Shown here: piece after piece, positions 17,570-26,349 of the stretch
How the letters are laid out: every line of letters starts with the position of its first letter
How positions within the stretch are numbered: the stretch's first letter is position 1
From: Pseudomonadota bacterium
GTDB lineage: Bacteria > Desulfobacterota > Binatia > Binatales > Binataceae
Direction: 5' to 3'
Assembly: GCA_021323675.1 (NCBI GenBank)
Contig: JAJPKP010000084.1
Span: 1-64,000, forward strand
Length of the DNA stretch: 64,000 bases
Program-made: the position numbers and the translations under genes
Notes under the pieces: generated by a model
Seen by the model: the letters and a program-made list of their open reading frames with translations, nothing else
Database searches by the model: none
What the model was told of the DNA's origin: nothing

Positions 17570-19132
17570 ATGTCGCTCGCTACCGCCAATATTCCCTATC
17601 GATTGGTTTACGAGCTTGGCAACGCTTTCGCGAGCCGGCTTGAGCTGGACCCGCTGCTCGAACTCGTGACCCAAAAGTGCCGCGAGGTGTTCAACGCCGA
17701 AGGCGCGTCGATTCTCCTGCTGCATCCCGAAAGCAACGAACTTTATTTTCCGTACCTCGCGGATGTGAATCCGGAAGTGGCGGAGCGCCTGTCGCGGATG
17801 CGCTTTTCGCCGACCCAGGGAATCGCGGGAGAAGCCTTCCGCAGCGGACATCCAATCAAGGTGGACGACACCAGCACCGAGCAGCGCTTCTACTCGCTAA
17901 TCGATCGCCATACCGGATTCTCCACCCGGGCAATTCTTGCCGCTCCACTGATTGTCGATGAGCGCCGCCTGGGTGTTGTCGAAGTGGTCAACCCAATCGG
18001 GCGCACGGCGTTCAGCGACGACGATCTCGCGCTGCTGGGATTGCTCGCCGAAAGTATCGCGCTGGCGATTCATAACGCCGGCCGGGTCGATCAGCTCCGG
18101 ACTTCCGAGCAGACCCTGCGCACTCAGGTGGGCGCGCTGCGGCGCGACCTGTTGGCGCACAAGCTGCTCGACGACATCGTCGGCACCAGTCCGGAAATCA
18201 CCGAAGTTCTCCGCCTCATCGGCAGCATCAGCGCCTCTCCGATTTCAGTTTTGATCGAAGGCGAAACCGGAACCGGCAAGGAACTGGTGGCTCGCGCGAT
18301 ACATCGGATGAGCGATCGCGCCGAACGTCCCTTTCTGGCGGTCAATTGCGCCGCCTTGTCGGAGCATCTGCTGGAAAGCGAGCTTTTCGGCCATCGCCGC
18401 GGCGCCTTCACCGGCGCCATCAACGATCAGCCCGGGCTCTTCAAGGCGGCGTCGGGCGGAGTGATCTTCCTCGATGAAATCGGCGAGATGCCGCTCAGCA
18501 TGCAGCCCAAGCTCCTGCGCGTGCTGCAGGACGGCGAGATCGTTCCGATCGGGAGCACGCGGCCCGAGCGGGTGGATGTGCGCGTAATCTCGGCGACCAA
18601 TCGCGATCTCAAGGACGCGGTCGATTCCGGAGCGTTTCGCGCGGACCTCTTCTACCGGCTGGCGGCCTTTCCTATCCTCCTTCCTCCGCTGCGCGAGCGC
18701 AAAGGCGACGTCGGGCTGCTCGCCGCGCGGTTTCTCGCGGTATCTTCCGAACGCCAGCGCAAGGTCATCCGCAGCATCGACCCCGAGGCGCTCGCGCTGT
18801 TCGAAAGCTATTCATGGCCCGGCAACGTGCGGGAATTGCAAAACGAGATAGAACGCGCCGTCGCCCTTACCCCTTCCGGCGAGAACATCAAAGCCGACCG
18901 GGTTTCCGAAAAGATCAAAAAGGCGGTCGGCGAACCGCGCGTCGAGAAGAAAAACGGATCGGGCTCGCACCATGCCAATGGCGATCTGCGATCGGCGCGA
19001 AGCAAGTTCGAAGCGCGCTACATCGCGGACATCCTGGCCGCGAACAAGGGGAACGTCTCGCGCTCGGCGAAGGTACTCGGAATCTCGCGCGTCTCCCTGC
19101 AGCGCAAGATCAAGGAGTACAGCATCCGTTAA
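17570..19132 (+). CDS. GAF-domain sigma-54-dependent transcriptional activator
   Basis: 520 residues in three parts. Residues about 10-165 form a GAF sensor domain. The AAA+ domain follows: Walker A GETGTGKE (about 231), the sigma-54 contact loop GAFTGA (about 278), Walker B VIFLDEIGEMPLS, and FRADLFYRLAAFPILLPPLR. The C-terminus is a Fis-type helix-turn-helix (NVSRSAKVLGISRVSLQRKI). This is NifA/FhlA-type architecture, sensing a small ligand through GAF and remodelling RpoN polymerase. The -24/-12 element at 17208 suggests RpoN-dependent, possibly autogenous, expression. Regulon unknown. Confidence 0.95.
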   Translation: MSLATANIPYRLVYELGNAFASRLELDPLLELVTQKCREVFNAEGASILLLHPESNELYFPYLADVNPEVAERLSRMRFSPTQGIAGEAFRSGHPIKVDDTSTEQRFYSLIDRHTGFSTRAILAAPLIVDERRLGVVEVVNPIGRTAFSDDDLALLGLLAESIALAIHNAGRVDQLRTSEQTLRTQVGALRRDLLAHKLLDDIVGTSPEITEVLRLIGSISASPISVLIEGETGTGKELVARAIHRMSDRAERPFLAVNCAALSEHLLESELFGHRRGAFTGAINDQPGLFKAASGGVIFLDEIGEMPLSMQPKLLRVLQDGEIVPIGSTRPERVDVRVISATNRDLKDAVDSGAFRADLFYRLAAFPILLPPLRERKGDVGLLAARFLAVSSERQRKVIRSIDPEALALFESYSWPGNVRELQNEIERAVALTPSGENIKADRVSEKIKKAVGEPRVEKKNGSGSHHANGDLRSARSKFEARYIADILAANKGNVSRSAKVLGISRVSLQRKIKEYSIR

Positions 19133-19147
19133 GGCGGCTAATCGCCG

Positions 19148-19747
19148 CTAGCGCGCCGCCATCCGCAGGGCGCGCTGATAATCGCCGGGCGTGTTCACGT
19201 TGAACAGGCTCGTCAACTCGGGGTCCAGCTTGCGCAAGGCTTCCTCTTCCACCCTGCGCGCCGGAACCGAATCAACGATCTCTCGAAGCCGGCTCTTGCC
19301 CCGCGCGACCATCGCGTCGATCGCCGCCGCGCATCGTTTGCGGTAAACGGCGTGCAGCGGCTGGAGGATGCCTGCGACTTGCGGAACCACCGCATCGTAT
19401 TCTTCCAGCATCGCGCACAGCGCCCGCGCGACGCGGGAATCGACCAACGCCATATCGCAGGAACAGGCAAACGCGGCATCCCCGCGAATCGCGCCCAGAC
19501 CGCGCGCGAGCGCGGGAAGCGGACCTTCGTATTCGCGGTCGTCCTTGATGATTCGCGCGTGTGGCAGTTGGAGATCGGGATGCAGTCCGCGCGGATGCGC
19601 AACCACAACTATATCGTCGAAGGCGGCGGCAAGTTCCGCCACGATACGTTCGAGCAGGGTTTTCCCGTGGAAAGGAAGATCGGCCTTGGAGCGCCCCATC
19701 CGGGAACCGCGCCCGCCGGCCAGCACCACGGCTGAAAATTCGCGCAT
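19148..19747 (-). CDS. mobA: Molybdenum cofactor guanylyltransferase
   Basis: 199 residues from ATG 19747, which has a GGGGG stretch upstream; an ATG 27 nt further out is also in frame. The nucleotide-binding start reads VVLAGGRGSRMGRSKADLPF, the MobA signature, with later CDMALVDSRVA and FNVNTPGDYQRAL. It attaches GMP to molybdopterin to make the MGD cofactor. It faces the sigma-54 activator tail to tail, 15 bp apart. No molybdoenzyme is encoded in the window. Confidence 0.9.
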   Translation of the reverse strand: MREFSAVVLAGGRGSRMGRSKADLPFHGKTLLERIVAELAAAFDDIVVVAHPRGLHPDLQLPHARIIKDDREYEGPLPALARGLGAIRGDAAFACSCDMALVDSRVARALCAMLEEYDAVVPQVAGILQPLHAVYRKRCAAAIDAMVARGKSRLREIVDSVPARRVEEEALRKLDPELTSLFNVNTPGDYQRALRMAAR

Positions 19748-19785
19748 AACGGCCCCCAACCGCAACGCGGGCAAAACCTCAACCG

Positions 19786-20520
19786 CTACATGAAGTATGG
19801 CCGGGCCAGCTTCTCGAAGTCGCCGTACATCAGCCAGACCTTGACGTTGTACGCGTGAGGATGATCGACGGGCCGGTTGCCCACCGCCTTGAGTCCGAAC
19901 TGCCGGTAAAGTTCATACAGCGGCTCGACCGGGTTGGTGATGATGAGCTTGGGGCGGCGCGAGAACAGGAACAGCTTCGCCGTCTCCGACATCATCTTGA
20001 CCAGCCCCTTGCCCTGATAGGTGGGCTCGATGACCATGCCGCCGAATTCCCATACGTCAGCCGCGTACAATCCCTTGAAAAGCGATGCGGGATAGAGATG
20101 GCCGAGCGTAAGGGGCGCATCGGCCAGGCATCGCGCCCAGAAGGCGCCGATAAGCTGGGGACGCTTGTCCTCTTCCCCGGGCTTTACGTCGTACAGACCG
20201 AAGTGCAGCGCGAGCGGCCACAGGATCATATGCACCCGCTTCTCCTCGACGTTGAGGTTCTTCCAGGTTCGGCGATGCAGGCCGGCAAGCTCACGAAAGC
20301 CGGTGCGCGTGCCGATCGGCCGGACTTCAAGCCGCGGCTTCAGCGCGGGCGCGACAAAGGAACGCGGTGCTGTCGGTGAAGAAGGTGGGACCTGCTCAGG
20401 ACGCGTGACCGTGTTCTGGTTAACGACTCGAACCGGTTCTCCGTGCGACTCGTCCCCCTCGTAGGAATGACGAGAGGAATCGGAGGTTCCGTTTCGATAC
20501 GCGTTCTTTTCGAGCGACAT
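19786..20520 (-). CDS. GNAT-like acyltransferase
   Basis: 244 residues from ATG 20520. The first 65 residues are polar and probably disordered. The rest looks like a GNAT fold: GGMVIEPTYQGKGLVKMM is the acyl-CoA-binding motif A (Q-x-G-x-G), preceded by a WEF strand and followed by PVEPLYELYRQFGLKAVG. A longer reading to 20787 would run through the terminator and is rejected. Substrate unknown. Downstream of ALDH on the same strand but separated by a strong terminator, so it has its own promoter. Confidence 0.68.
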   Translation of the reverse strand: MSLEKNAYRNGTSDSSRHSYEGDESHGEPVRVVNQNTVTRPEQVPPSSPTAPRSFVAPALKPRLEVRPIGTRTGFRELAGLHRRTWKNLNVEEKRVHMILWPLALHFGLYDVKPGEEDKRPQLIGAFWARCLADAPLTLGHLYPASLFKGLYAADVWEFGGMVIEPTYQGKGLVKMMSETAKLFLFSRRPKLIITNPVEPLYELYRQFGLKAVGNRPVDHPHAYNVKVWLMYGDFEKLARPYFM

Positions 20521-20674
20521 ATTTGTTGCAGGCTCAGCCGATGTTTCGGTCCGGGCCGCCCCGCACCGATATGGTGAGCCAAATTCGAGCGGAATGGAAC
20601 CGCCCCTGTAACGAGTTGTCAGATTCGGGCCGCGAAGGCGGGGGTTGGAAGGCGCGGCAATCCCGACCCGGGCG

Positions 20675-20709
20675 AAAAAAAAAGGCGCCGCAGTGGCGGC
20701 GCCTTTTTT
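20675..20709 (-). terminator. Strong rho-independent terminator (ALDH)
   Basis: Perfect 8-bp GC stem GGCGCCGC/GCGGCGCC (20684-20691 and 20696-20703) with a 4-nt AGTG loop, flanked by nine A on the left and six T on the right. On the minus strand it ends in a nine-T run, 20 bp after the ALDH stop codon. The symmetric A/T flanks make it potentially bidirectional. Confidence 0.93.
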
Positions 20710-20728
20710 CGACGAACGGTCTCGCGGA

Positions 20729-22237
20729 TTAAAGCTTCGTGTAAACCGACTTGATCTGCGTGTACAAATCGATCGCGTACTTGCCAAGTTCGCGGCCGAA
20801 CCCCGATTGCTTGTAACCGCCGAACGGCGACATCGGATCGATCATCCCGTAGCAGTTGATCCACACCGTCCCCGCCTTGAGCGCGCGCGCAATCTTGTGA
20901 GCGCGGCTGATGTCCCTGGTCCAGACGGCGGCGGCCAGGCCGTAGGTGGTGTCGTTGCCCTGAAAGACGGCATCGTTCTCATCCTTGAAGGGAATCGCGG
21001 CAGCCACCGGTCCAAAGATCTCTTCGCGCGCGATCTTCATCGAGTTCTTCACGTCGGTGAACACGGTGGGCTTGACGAAGTAGCCGCGCTCCTGGTTGCC
21101 GGCTTCGCCGCCGACTTTCGCCTTCGCGCCTTCCTTCTTGCCGATCTCCAGGTAGCCGAGCACGCGCTCGTGCTGTTCCTTCGAAACCAGCGGTCCCATC
21201 CGCGTGCCGGTCTCAAGCGGGTTGCCGAGCGTGAGCGACTGCGCCATCTGCGCCAGCGAATCGGTGAACTGATCGTACATCGACTCCTGCACGAAGACGC
21301 GCGAACCGGCGCAGCAGACCTGCCCCTGGTTCATGAAGATTCCAAGCATCGATCCAAACACCGCCGACTGCATGTCCGCGTCGGGGAAGATGATGTTTGG
21401 CGATTTACCGCCCAGTTCCAGCGACACGCGCTTCAAGTTTCCGGTCGAAGCCTTCAGGATGAGCTTGCCGACCTCGGTCGAGCCGGTAAACGCCACCTTG
21501 TCGATATCGGGATGCTCGGCGATCGAGCTGCCCGCGCCGGGACCGAAACCGGTAATGATCTGCACCACGCTTTCAGGCAGCCCGGACTCGAGGATCAACT
21601 CCCCGAGGCGCAGCGCGGTAAGCGGCGTCTGTTCGGCGGGCTTCAGGATCACGACGTTGCCGCAGGCGAGCGCCGGAGCGATTTTCCACGCGGCCATCAG
21701 GAGCGGGAAATTCCACGGGATAATCTGGCCGCAGACCCCAACCGGCTCGCGCAGCGTGAAGTTGAACATCCCGGGGTCGGAAGGATTGGTGTCGCCGTAG
21801 ATCTTGCTGGACCATCCCGCATAGTAGCGGAAGGTCTCGGCCGCGCCGGGAATGTCGATATTCTTCGATTCGAAGATGGGCTTGCCGTTGTCGAGGGTTT
21901 CGAGTTCAGCCAGTTCCTCGGCATGCTTCTCGATCAGGTCGGCGATCTTGAGCAGATAGCGGGTGCGCTGATGCGGTCCCATCGTGGCCCACTTGCCTTC
22001 TTCGAAGGCCTTGCGGGCGTGTTTCACGGCTTCATCAACGTCCGCCTTGTCTCCCTCGGCAACGAGGCACAGGACTTCTTCGTTGGCCGGATTGAGCGTC
22101 TCGAAGGTTTTCCCCGATTTGGCCGCGACCCATTTGCCGCCGATCAAGAGCTTCTTGGGGCCGCTCTTGAGAAACTCGAGCGCGGCCTGCGACTTCGCGC
22201 CACGCGCGGCACTTTCCACGGAAGGTGTTGCTCCCAT
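20729..22237 (-). CDS. NAD(P)-dependent aldehyde dehydrogenase
   Basis: 502 residues, the usual length. It oxidises an aldehyde to the carboxylate. Visible: IPWNFPLLMAAWKIAPALA, KPAEQTPLTAL, Rossmann FTGSTEVGK, catalytic Glu in SLELGGKSPNI, catalytic Cys in NQGQVCCAGSR, and EIFGPV. It is most like the betaine/retinal-type (ALDH1/2) group. Start ATG 22237 with AAGGAG upstream. Ends at a strong terminator; divergent from mutS. Physiological aldehyde unknown. Confidence 0.94.
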   Translation of the reverse strand: MGATPSVESAARGAKSQAALEFLKSGPKKLLIGGKWVAAKSGKTFETLNPANEEVLCLVAEGDKADVDEAVKHARKAFEEGKWATMGPHQRTRYLLKIADLIEKHAEELAELETLDNGKPIFESKNIDIPGAAETFRYYAGWSSKIYGDTNPSDPGMFNFTLREPVGVCGQIIPWNFPLLMAAWKIAPALACGNVVILKPAEQTPLTALRLGELILESGLPESVVQIITGFGPGAGSSIAEHPDIDKVAFTGSTEVGKLILKASTGNLKRVSLELGGKSPNIIFPDADMQSAVFGSMLGIFMNQGQVCCAGSRVFVQESMYDQFTDSLAQMAQSLTLGNPLETGTRMGPLVSKEQHERVLGYLEIGKKEGAKAKVGGEAGNQERGYFVKPTVFTDVKNSMKIAREEIFGPVAAAIPFKDENDAVFQGNDTTYGLAAAVWTRDISRAHKIARALKAGTVWINCYGMIDPMSPFGGYKQSGFGRELGKYAIDLYTQIKSVYTKL

Positions 22238-22259
22238 ACGACAATATCTCCTTGAGAAA

Positions 22260-22302
22260 ATTTCGGGCCTGGTATCACTCGCTCGGGTGTCCGCCCCGAA
22301 AT
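22260..22302. promoter_or_regulatory. Inverted repeat in the ALDH/mutS divergent region
   Basis: ATTTCGGG (22260-22267) and CCCGAAAT (22295-22302) are exact reverse complements 27 bp apart, just upstream of the ALDH ribosome site. It could be an operator for ALDH. The arms are short and chance is possible. Confidence 0.3.
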
Positions 22303-22377
22303 GGAAAGACGAACGATCGAAGGCCTTCCTAACCGAAGGATGTTAATAAATCGGGCTACGATGAGCAAAGCGCGATT

Positions 22378-24996
22378 TTGCCGGGGCCGCCCGGCACCGC
22401 TATTCTTGCTCGCGACTACGAAGTGGCATTCAAGCAGACACCGCTCATCGCGCAGTATCTGTCCGTAAAACAGCGGGTGCCGGACGCGATCCTGTTTTTC
22501 CGGCTCGGAGACTTCTACGAGATGTTCTTCGAGGACGCCGAGGTCGGCGCGCGCGTTCTCGATATCCAGCTCACCTCGCGATCGAAAGACGGCGTCCCTC
22601 TGTGCGGAGTCCCCTTCCATGCCGCCGAACCGTACATCGCGAAGCTCATCAAGGCGGGCTACAAGGTCGCGATTTGCGAGCAGGGCGCGCAGGAGGGCAA
22701 GGCCAAGGGAATAATGCCGCGCCAGATCGTCAGGGTTATAACCCCCGGCACCGTCGGCGAAGAGACCGTTCTGGTTGCCGGCGAAAAAAGCTACCTGGCT
22801 GCCGTCGCCCCGGATGGCGACGGATTCGGCCTGGCCGCGCTGGACGTATCCACGGGCGAATTTCTCGTCACCCGCCTGACGAACCCGCACGCGCTGCGCG
22901 AAGAAGCCGCGCGGCTGGCACCGCGCGAAATATTGGCGGTCGCCCCGGACGAGGAACTTAAACGATTACTTGATGATTTATGCGGCGCCGTCACCGCCAT
23001 CGATCGCCCCACTTCGCCCGAAGACCGCGCGCTGCTTTGCGGCAGGTTTGGTGACACAGCCGTGGCCGAGATGGACCAGACGCTCGTCCGCGTCGCGGCA
23101 TCCGCCCTTCGCTATGTCGAGGAGAATTTCGGACGCGACCTGGCCCATCTGGACGCGCCGGTCTTTTACCGCGCCGCCGAATACATGCTGGTCGATGAAA
23201 CCACGCGGCGGCATCTCGAACTGGTTGCCTCGACCGATGGATCGCGCCGCGGTTCGCTGCTCTCGGTTCTGGACGAGACCGTCACCGCCGCCGGAGCGCG
23301 CACTCTGGCAAGCTGGATTGTTTATCCCCTGCTCTCGCTCGAAGAGATCGGCGCGCGGCAGGATTCGATCGAGGAACTGTTCAACGCGGATTTGGGCGGT
23401 GTCGTGGCCGATGCGCTGAGACGCATCGGAGATCTTGAACGGCTGGCTGGACGCGTGGGTGCGATGCGCGCGACGCCGCGCGATTGCCTGCGCCTTGCCC
23501 AGGCACTGGAAGCGGCGGCGGCTCTGCGCGATTGGATGCGGAATTGCCGCAGCGTCCTGGTGGCGAGCCTGGCGGCGCGCATTTCGCCCAATCCCGCGCT
23601 GGTGGAGAAGATCTACGCGACGATCAGCGATGAGCCCCCGGTAAATCCGCGCGAGGGCAACGTCATCCGCCGCGCGTTTCATCCCGAAGTCGATGAACTG
23701 CGCTCTTTGGCTTCCGGCGCGCGCGAGGTTATCGCCAAACTGGAGGCGGCCGAGCGCGAGCGCACCGGAATTCCTTCGCTCAAGGTCCGCTACAACAACG
23801 TGTTCGGGTACTACATCGAGATAACCAAAGCGCATCTCGATCGTGCTCCGGCCGACTACGAGCGCAAGCAGACGCTGGTCGGCGCCGAACGCTTTACCAC
23901 TCCCGCGCTGAAGGAGCTCGAACGCAAGATCCTTTCAGCCGAGTCCGGCCTGAAAGAGCTGGAGCTTCAGCTCTTTACGCGGCTGCTGCGCGATTTGCAG
24001 GCTGAAAGCGCATCGATTCTCGCGACCGCGCGCGCGGTGGGCGAGTTCGATGCGCTGGCGTCGCTGGCCAAGGTCGCCCGGCGGCGCGGGTACGTTCGGC
24101 CCGCGATGAATTCCTCGCGGCGCATCCTGATTCGCGAAGGACGGCATCCCGTGCTCGAAGCCGGGATGCGGCCGGGTGAGTTTGTGCCCAACGACCTCGA
24201 CGCCGACCCCGATTCGCGCCAGCTTCTGCTCATCACCGGACCGAACATGGCCGGCAAATCGACCTACCTGCGGCAAGTCGCGCTCATCGCGATTCTCGCC
24301 CATATTGGCAGCTTCGTGCCCGCTACCGAGGCGTCGATCGGCATCATCGATCGCGTGATGACGCGAATTGGCGCGCGCGACGAGTTGCGGCGCGGAGAAT
24401 CGACCTTCATGGTCGAGATGAGCGAAACGGCGCGGCTTATCAGCGGACTTACCGATCGCAGCCTGCTTCTGCTCGATGAAGTCGGACGCGGCACCAGCAC
24501 GTTCGACGGCCTCGCTATCGCGTGGGCGGTCGCCGAATACCTGCACGACAAAACCGGCGCCAAGGTGCTTTTCGCGACCCATTTCCACGAACTGACCGAC
24601 CTTGCGCGAGAGCGTCCGCGCGTGAAGAATCTCAGTATGGCGGTGCGGGAGTGGGGCGGAGAGGTGCTGTTCCTGCGGCGAATCGTCGAGCAGCCGGCTT
24701 CGCGCAGCTACGGGATCGAAGTCGCGCGGCTGGCGGGACTTCCCGATTCGATAATCGTCCGCGCCCGCGAAATTCTCGCCAACCTTGAACAGGGCGAACT
24801 CGACGATGCCGGCCAGGCGCGGCTGGCGCACGCTCGCCAGGAACGTAAATCGAGCCGCCAGATGAGCCTGTTCTCTCCCGCCGAGAGCCGGATAGTCGAA
24901 GAACTTCAGGCCATCGACCTGGATCGGATGACGCCAATCGAGGCGTTGTCAACGCTGGCGAACCTGAAGGCGCGGATTAAGAAGGACACCGCCTGA
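22378..24996 (+). CDS. mutS: DNA mismatch repair ATPase MutS
   Basis: 872 residues as read from TTG 22378; GTG 22423 is an alternative start, and neither has a convincing Shine-Dalgarno sequence. The mismatch-reading domain holds FFRLGDFYEMFFEDA with the Phe-x-Glu wedge. The ATPase has Walker A TGPNMAGKSTYLRQ, Walker B LLLDEVGRGTSTFDG and FATHFHELTDL. The C-terminus includes QMSLFSPAE, a beta-clamp-like QxSLF peptide. It scans DNA for mispairs and recruits MutL. First gene of a plus-strand run reaching scpB. Confidence 0.97.
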   Translation: MPGPPGTAILARDYEVAFKQTPLIAQYLSVKQRVPDAILFFRLGDFYEMFFEDAEVGARVLDIQLTSRSKDGVPLCGVPFHAAEPYIAKLIKAGYKVAICEQGAQEGKAKGIMPRQIVRVITPGTVGEETVLVAGEKSYLAAVAPDGDGFGLAALDVSTGEFLVTRLTNPHALREEAARLAPREILAVAPDEELKRLLDDLCGAVTAIDRPTSPEDRALLCGRFGDTAVAEMDQTLVRVAASALRYVEENFGRDLAHLDAPVFYRAAEYMLVDETTRRHLELVASTDGSRRGSLLSVLDETVTAAGARTLASWIVYPLLSLEEIGARQDSIEELFNADLGGVVADALRRIGDLERLAGRVGAMRATPRDCLRLAQALEAAAALRDWMRNCRSVLVASLAARISPNPALVEKIYATISDEPPVNPREGNVIRRAFHPEVDELRSLASGAREVIAKLEAAERERTGIPSLKVRYNNVFGYYIEITKAHLDRAPADYERKQTLVGAERFTTPALKELERKILSAESGLKELELQLFTRLLRDLQAESASILATARAVGEFDALASLAKVARRRGYVRPAMNSSRRILIREGRHPVLEAGMRPGEFVPNDLDADPDSRQLLLITGPNMAGKSTYLRQVALIAILAHIGSFVPATEASIGIIDRVMTRIGARDELRRGESTFMVEMSETARLISGLTDRSLLLLDEVGRGTSTFDGLAIAWAVAEYLHDKTGAKVLFATHFHELTDLARERPRVKNLSMAVREWGGEVLFLRRIVEQPASRSYGIEVARLAGLPDSIIVRAREILANLEQGELDDAGQARLAHARQERKSSRQMSLFSPAESRIVEELQAIDLDRMTPIEALSTLANLKARIKKDTA

Positions 24997-25020
24997 CTCT
25001 CCTCGCGCGGGAACACGACG

Positions 25021-26349
25021 ATGGGCGGAAGGCGGATGGCGCGGGAGCGGAAAGCGGCGGTGGCGATCGCCGCGATCGCGCTGTGCGCTGCCGTCGCTGG
25101 CAAGGCGATCGCCTCGACCGGTCCCGCAACTCTCGCGTTCGCGCGAATCGAGCCGCATAAGGGAGCGCTCGAACTGCACTTCGGGTTTCGCACTGTCGCG
25201 CCTCACTGGAAGCTTAGAACGCAGGGCGATGAACTTCTGATCGAGCTTCCCTGGACCAACACGCTCCTGCCCGCACGCCCTCTGTTCGGACAGGAAGTTG
25301 CGCCGCTGAAAACCGTCCGCGTAATCGACGCGGGCTGGGGACAGACGCAGATCGCGATCGAGGTGGACGGCAAAACCGACTACGCGATCGCGCGCCTGGA
25401 CCGCGAAATCGTGCTGCGGCTCGCGCCGGCGGGCACCGTGCCGAACATCGCCGCACCTATCCTGGTACGCAATGCCGACCGCAGGGCTGCCGCGAAACTG
25501 GCGTCACAGCAGCCGGCCCATCCGGAACCGGTGGAGCAGGACTTGCCGCCGCCTCCCGACTCGCGGCACAAGCCCGCAGCATCAGCTTCCGCATCGGCGC
25601 CCCGCCCTCAGCTCGCACTGGCGAATGAACCGGACACCCCGATGATCGGGCATCCGCTGGTGATGATCGATCCCGGCCACGGCGGCTTCGATCCCGGAAC
25701 GATTTCGTCCTCCGGCATCGAGGAGAAGGACCTCGCGCTGGCGATCGCCGCGCGATTGCGGCAGGCGCTGGAGGCTCGCGGGATGCGCGTGGAGATGACC
25801 CGGTCAAGCGACGTTTTCATCCCGTTGTCCGAGCGCACCCGGATGGCGAATCGGGCGGCGGCCGACCTGTTCGTCTCGATCCACCTCAATTCGAGCCCCA
25901 ATCCCGCGGCATCGGGGATCGAGGTTTACTATCTGAACAACACTACCGATCGCGCGACGATTCGCCTTGCCAGGATGGAGAACGCGGGCGCGCCGGCCAC
26001 CTATGGAACCGGCGCGGGAGCCAACTTAAACTACATCCTGACGGACTTGCGCCAGCAATATAAGGCGACTGAAGCCGCTTCGCTGGCGCGGATGATCGAC
26101 GATCAAGCGGTGGCCAATCTCGACGCGGGCATGGGACTGAACGTAAACGCACTGGGGGCAAAGATGGGGCCGTTCTATGTGCTGGTCGGGGCGCACATGC
26201 CGGCCGTGCTGGTCGAGACCGGTTTTCTTTCCAACGCCAGCGAGGCCCGCCGCCTGGCCTCCCCGCAATACCAGGAACTGTTGGCTGACGGCATCGCGAC
26301 CGCGATCGCCCATTATTTCAGCGCCGACGTCGCGGTGGGCAATCTGTGA
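25021..26349 (+). CDS. amiC: N-acetylmuramoyl-L-alanine amidase, AmiC-type
   Basis: 442 residues. A signal peptide (ERKAAVAIAAIALCAAVAG) leads to an AMIN-like domain (to about residue 145), a proline-rich linker, then an Amidase_3 domain. Zinc ligands and catalytic Glu are visible in MIDPGHGGFDPG, SGIEEKDLALA, DLFVSIHLNSSPN and VLVETGFLSN. It cuts peptide stems from murein in the periplasm at division. ATG 25036 is an alternative start. It lies 24 bp after mutS and overlaps glnD by GTGA. Confidence 0.94.
   Translation: MGGRRMARERKAAVAIAAIALCAAVAGKAIASTGPATLAFARIEPHKGALELHFGFRTVAPHWKLRTQGDELLIELPWTNTLLPARPLFGQEVAPLKTVRVIDAGWGQTQIAIEVDGKTDYAIARLDREIVLRLAPAGTVPNIAAPILVRNADRRAAAKLASQQPAHPEPVEQDLPPPPDSRHKPAASASASAPRPQLALANEPDTPMIGHPLVMIDPGHGGFDPGTISSSGIEEKDLALAIAARLRQALEARGMRVEMTRSSDVFIPLSERTRMANRAAADLFVSIHLNSSPNPAASGIEVYYLNNTTDRATIRLARMENAGAPATYGTGAGANLNYILTDLRQQYKATEAASLARMIDDQAVANLDAGMGLNVNALGAKMGPFYVLVGAHMPAVLVETGFLSNASEARRLASPQYQELLADGIATAIAHYFSADVAVGNL

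Noticed and set aside
19786-20787. 333-residue version of the GNAT-like gene
   Set aside because: The extension runs through the strong terminator at 20675-20709; the ATG at 20520 is preferred.
25021-26349. AmiC-type amidase as a phage or tailocin lysin
   Set aside because: It has an AMIN domain and signal peptide and sits in the mutS-scpB housekeeping run, far from the injection cluster.
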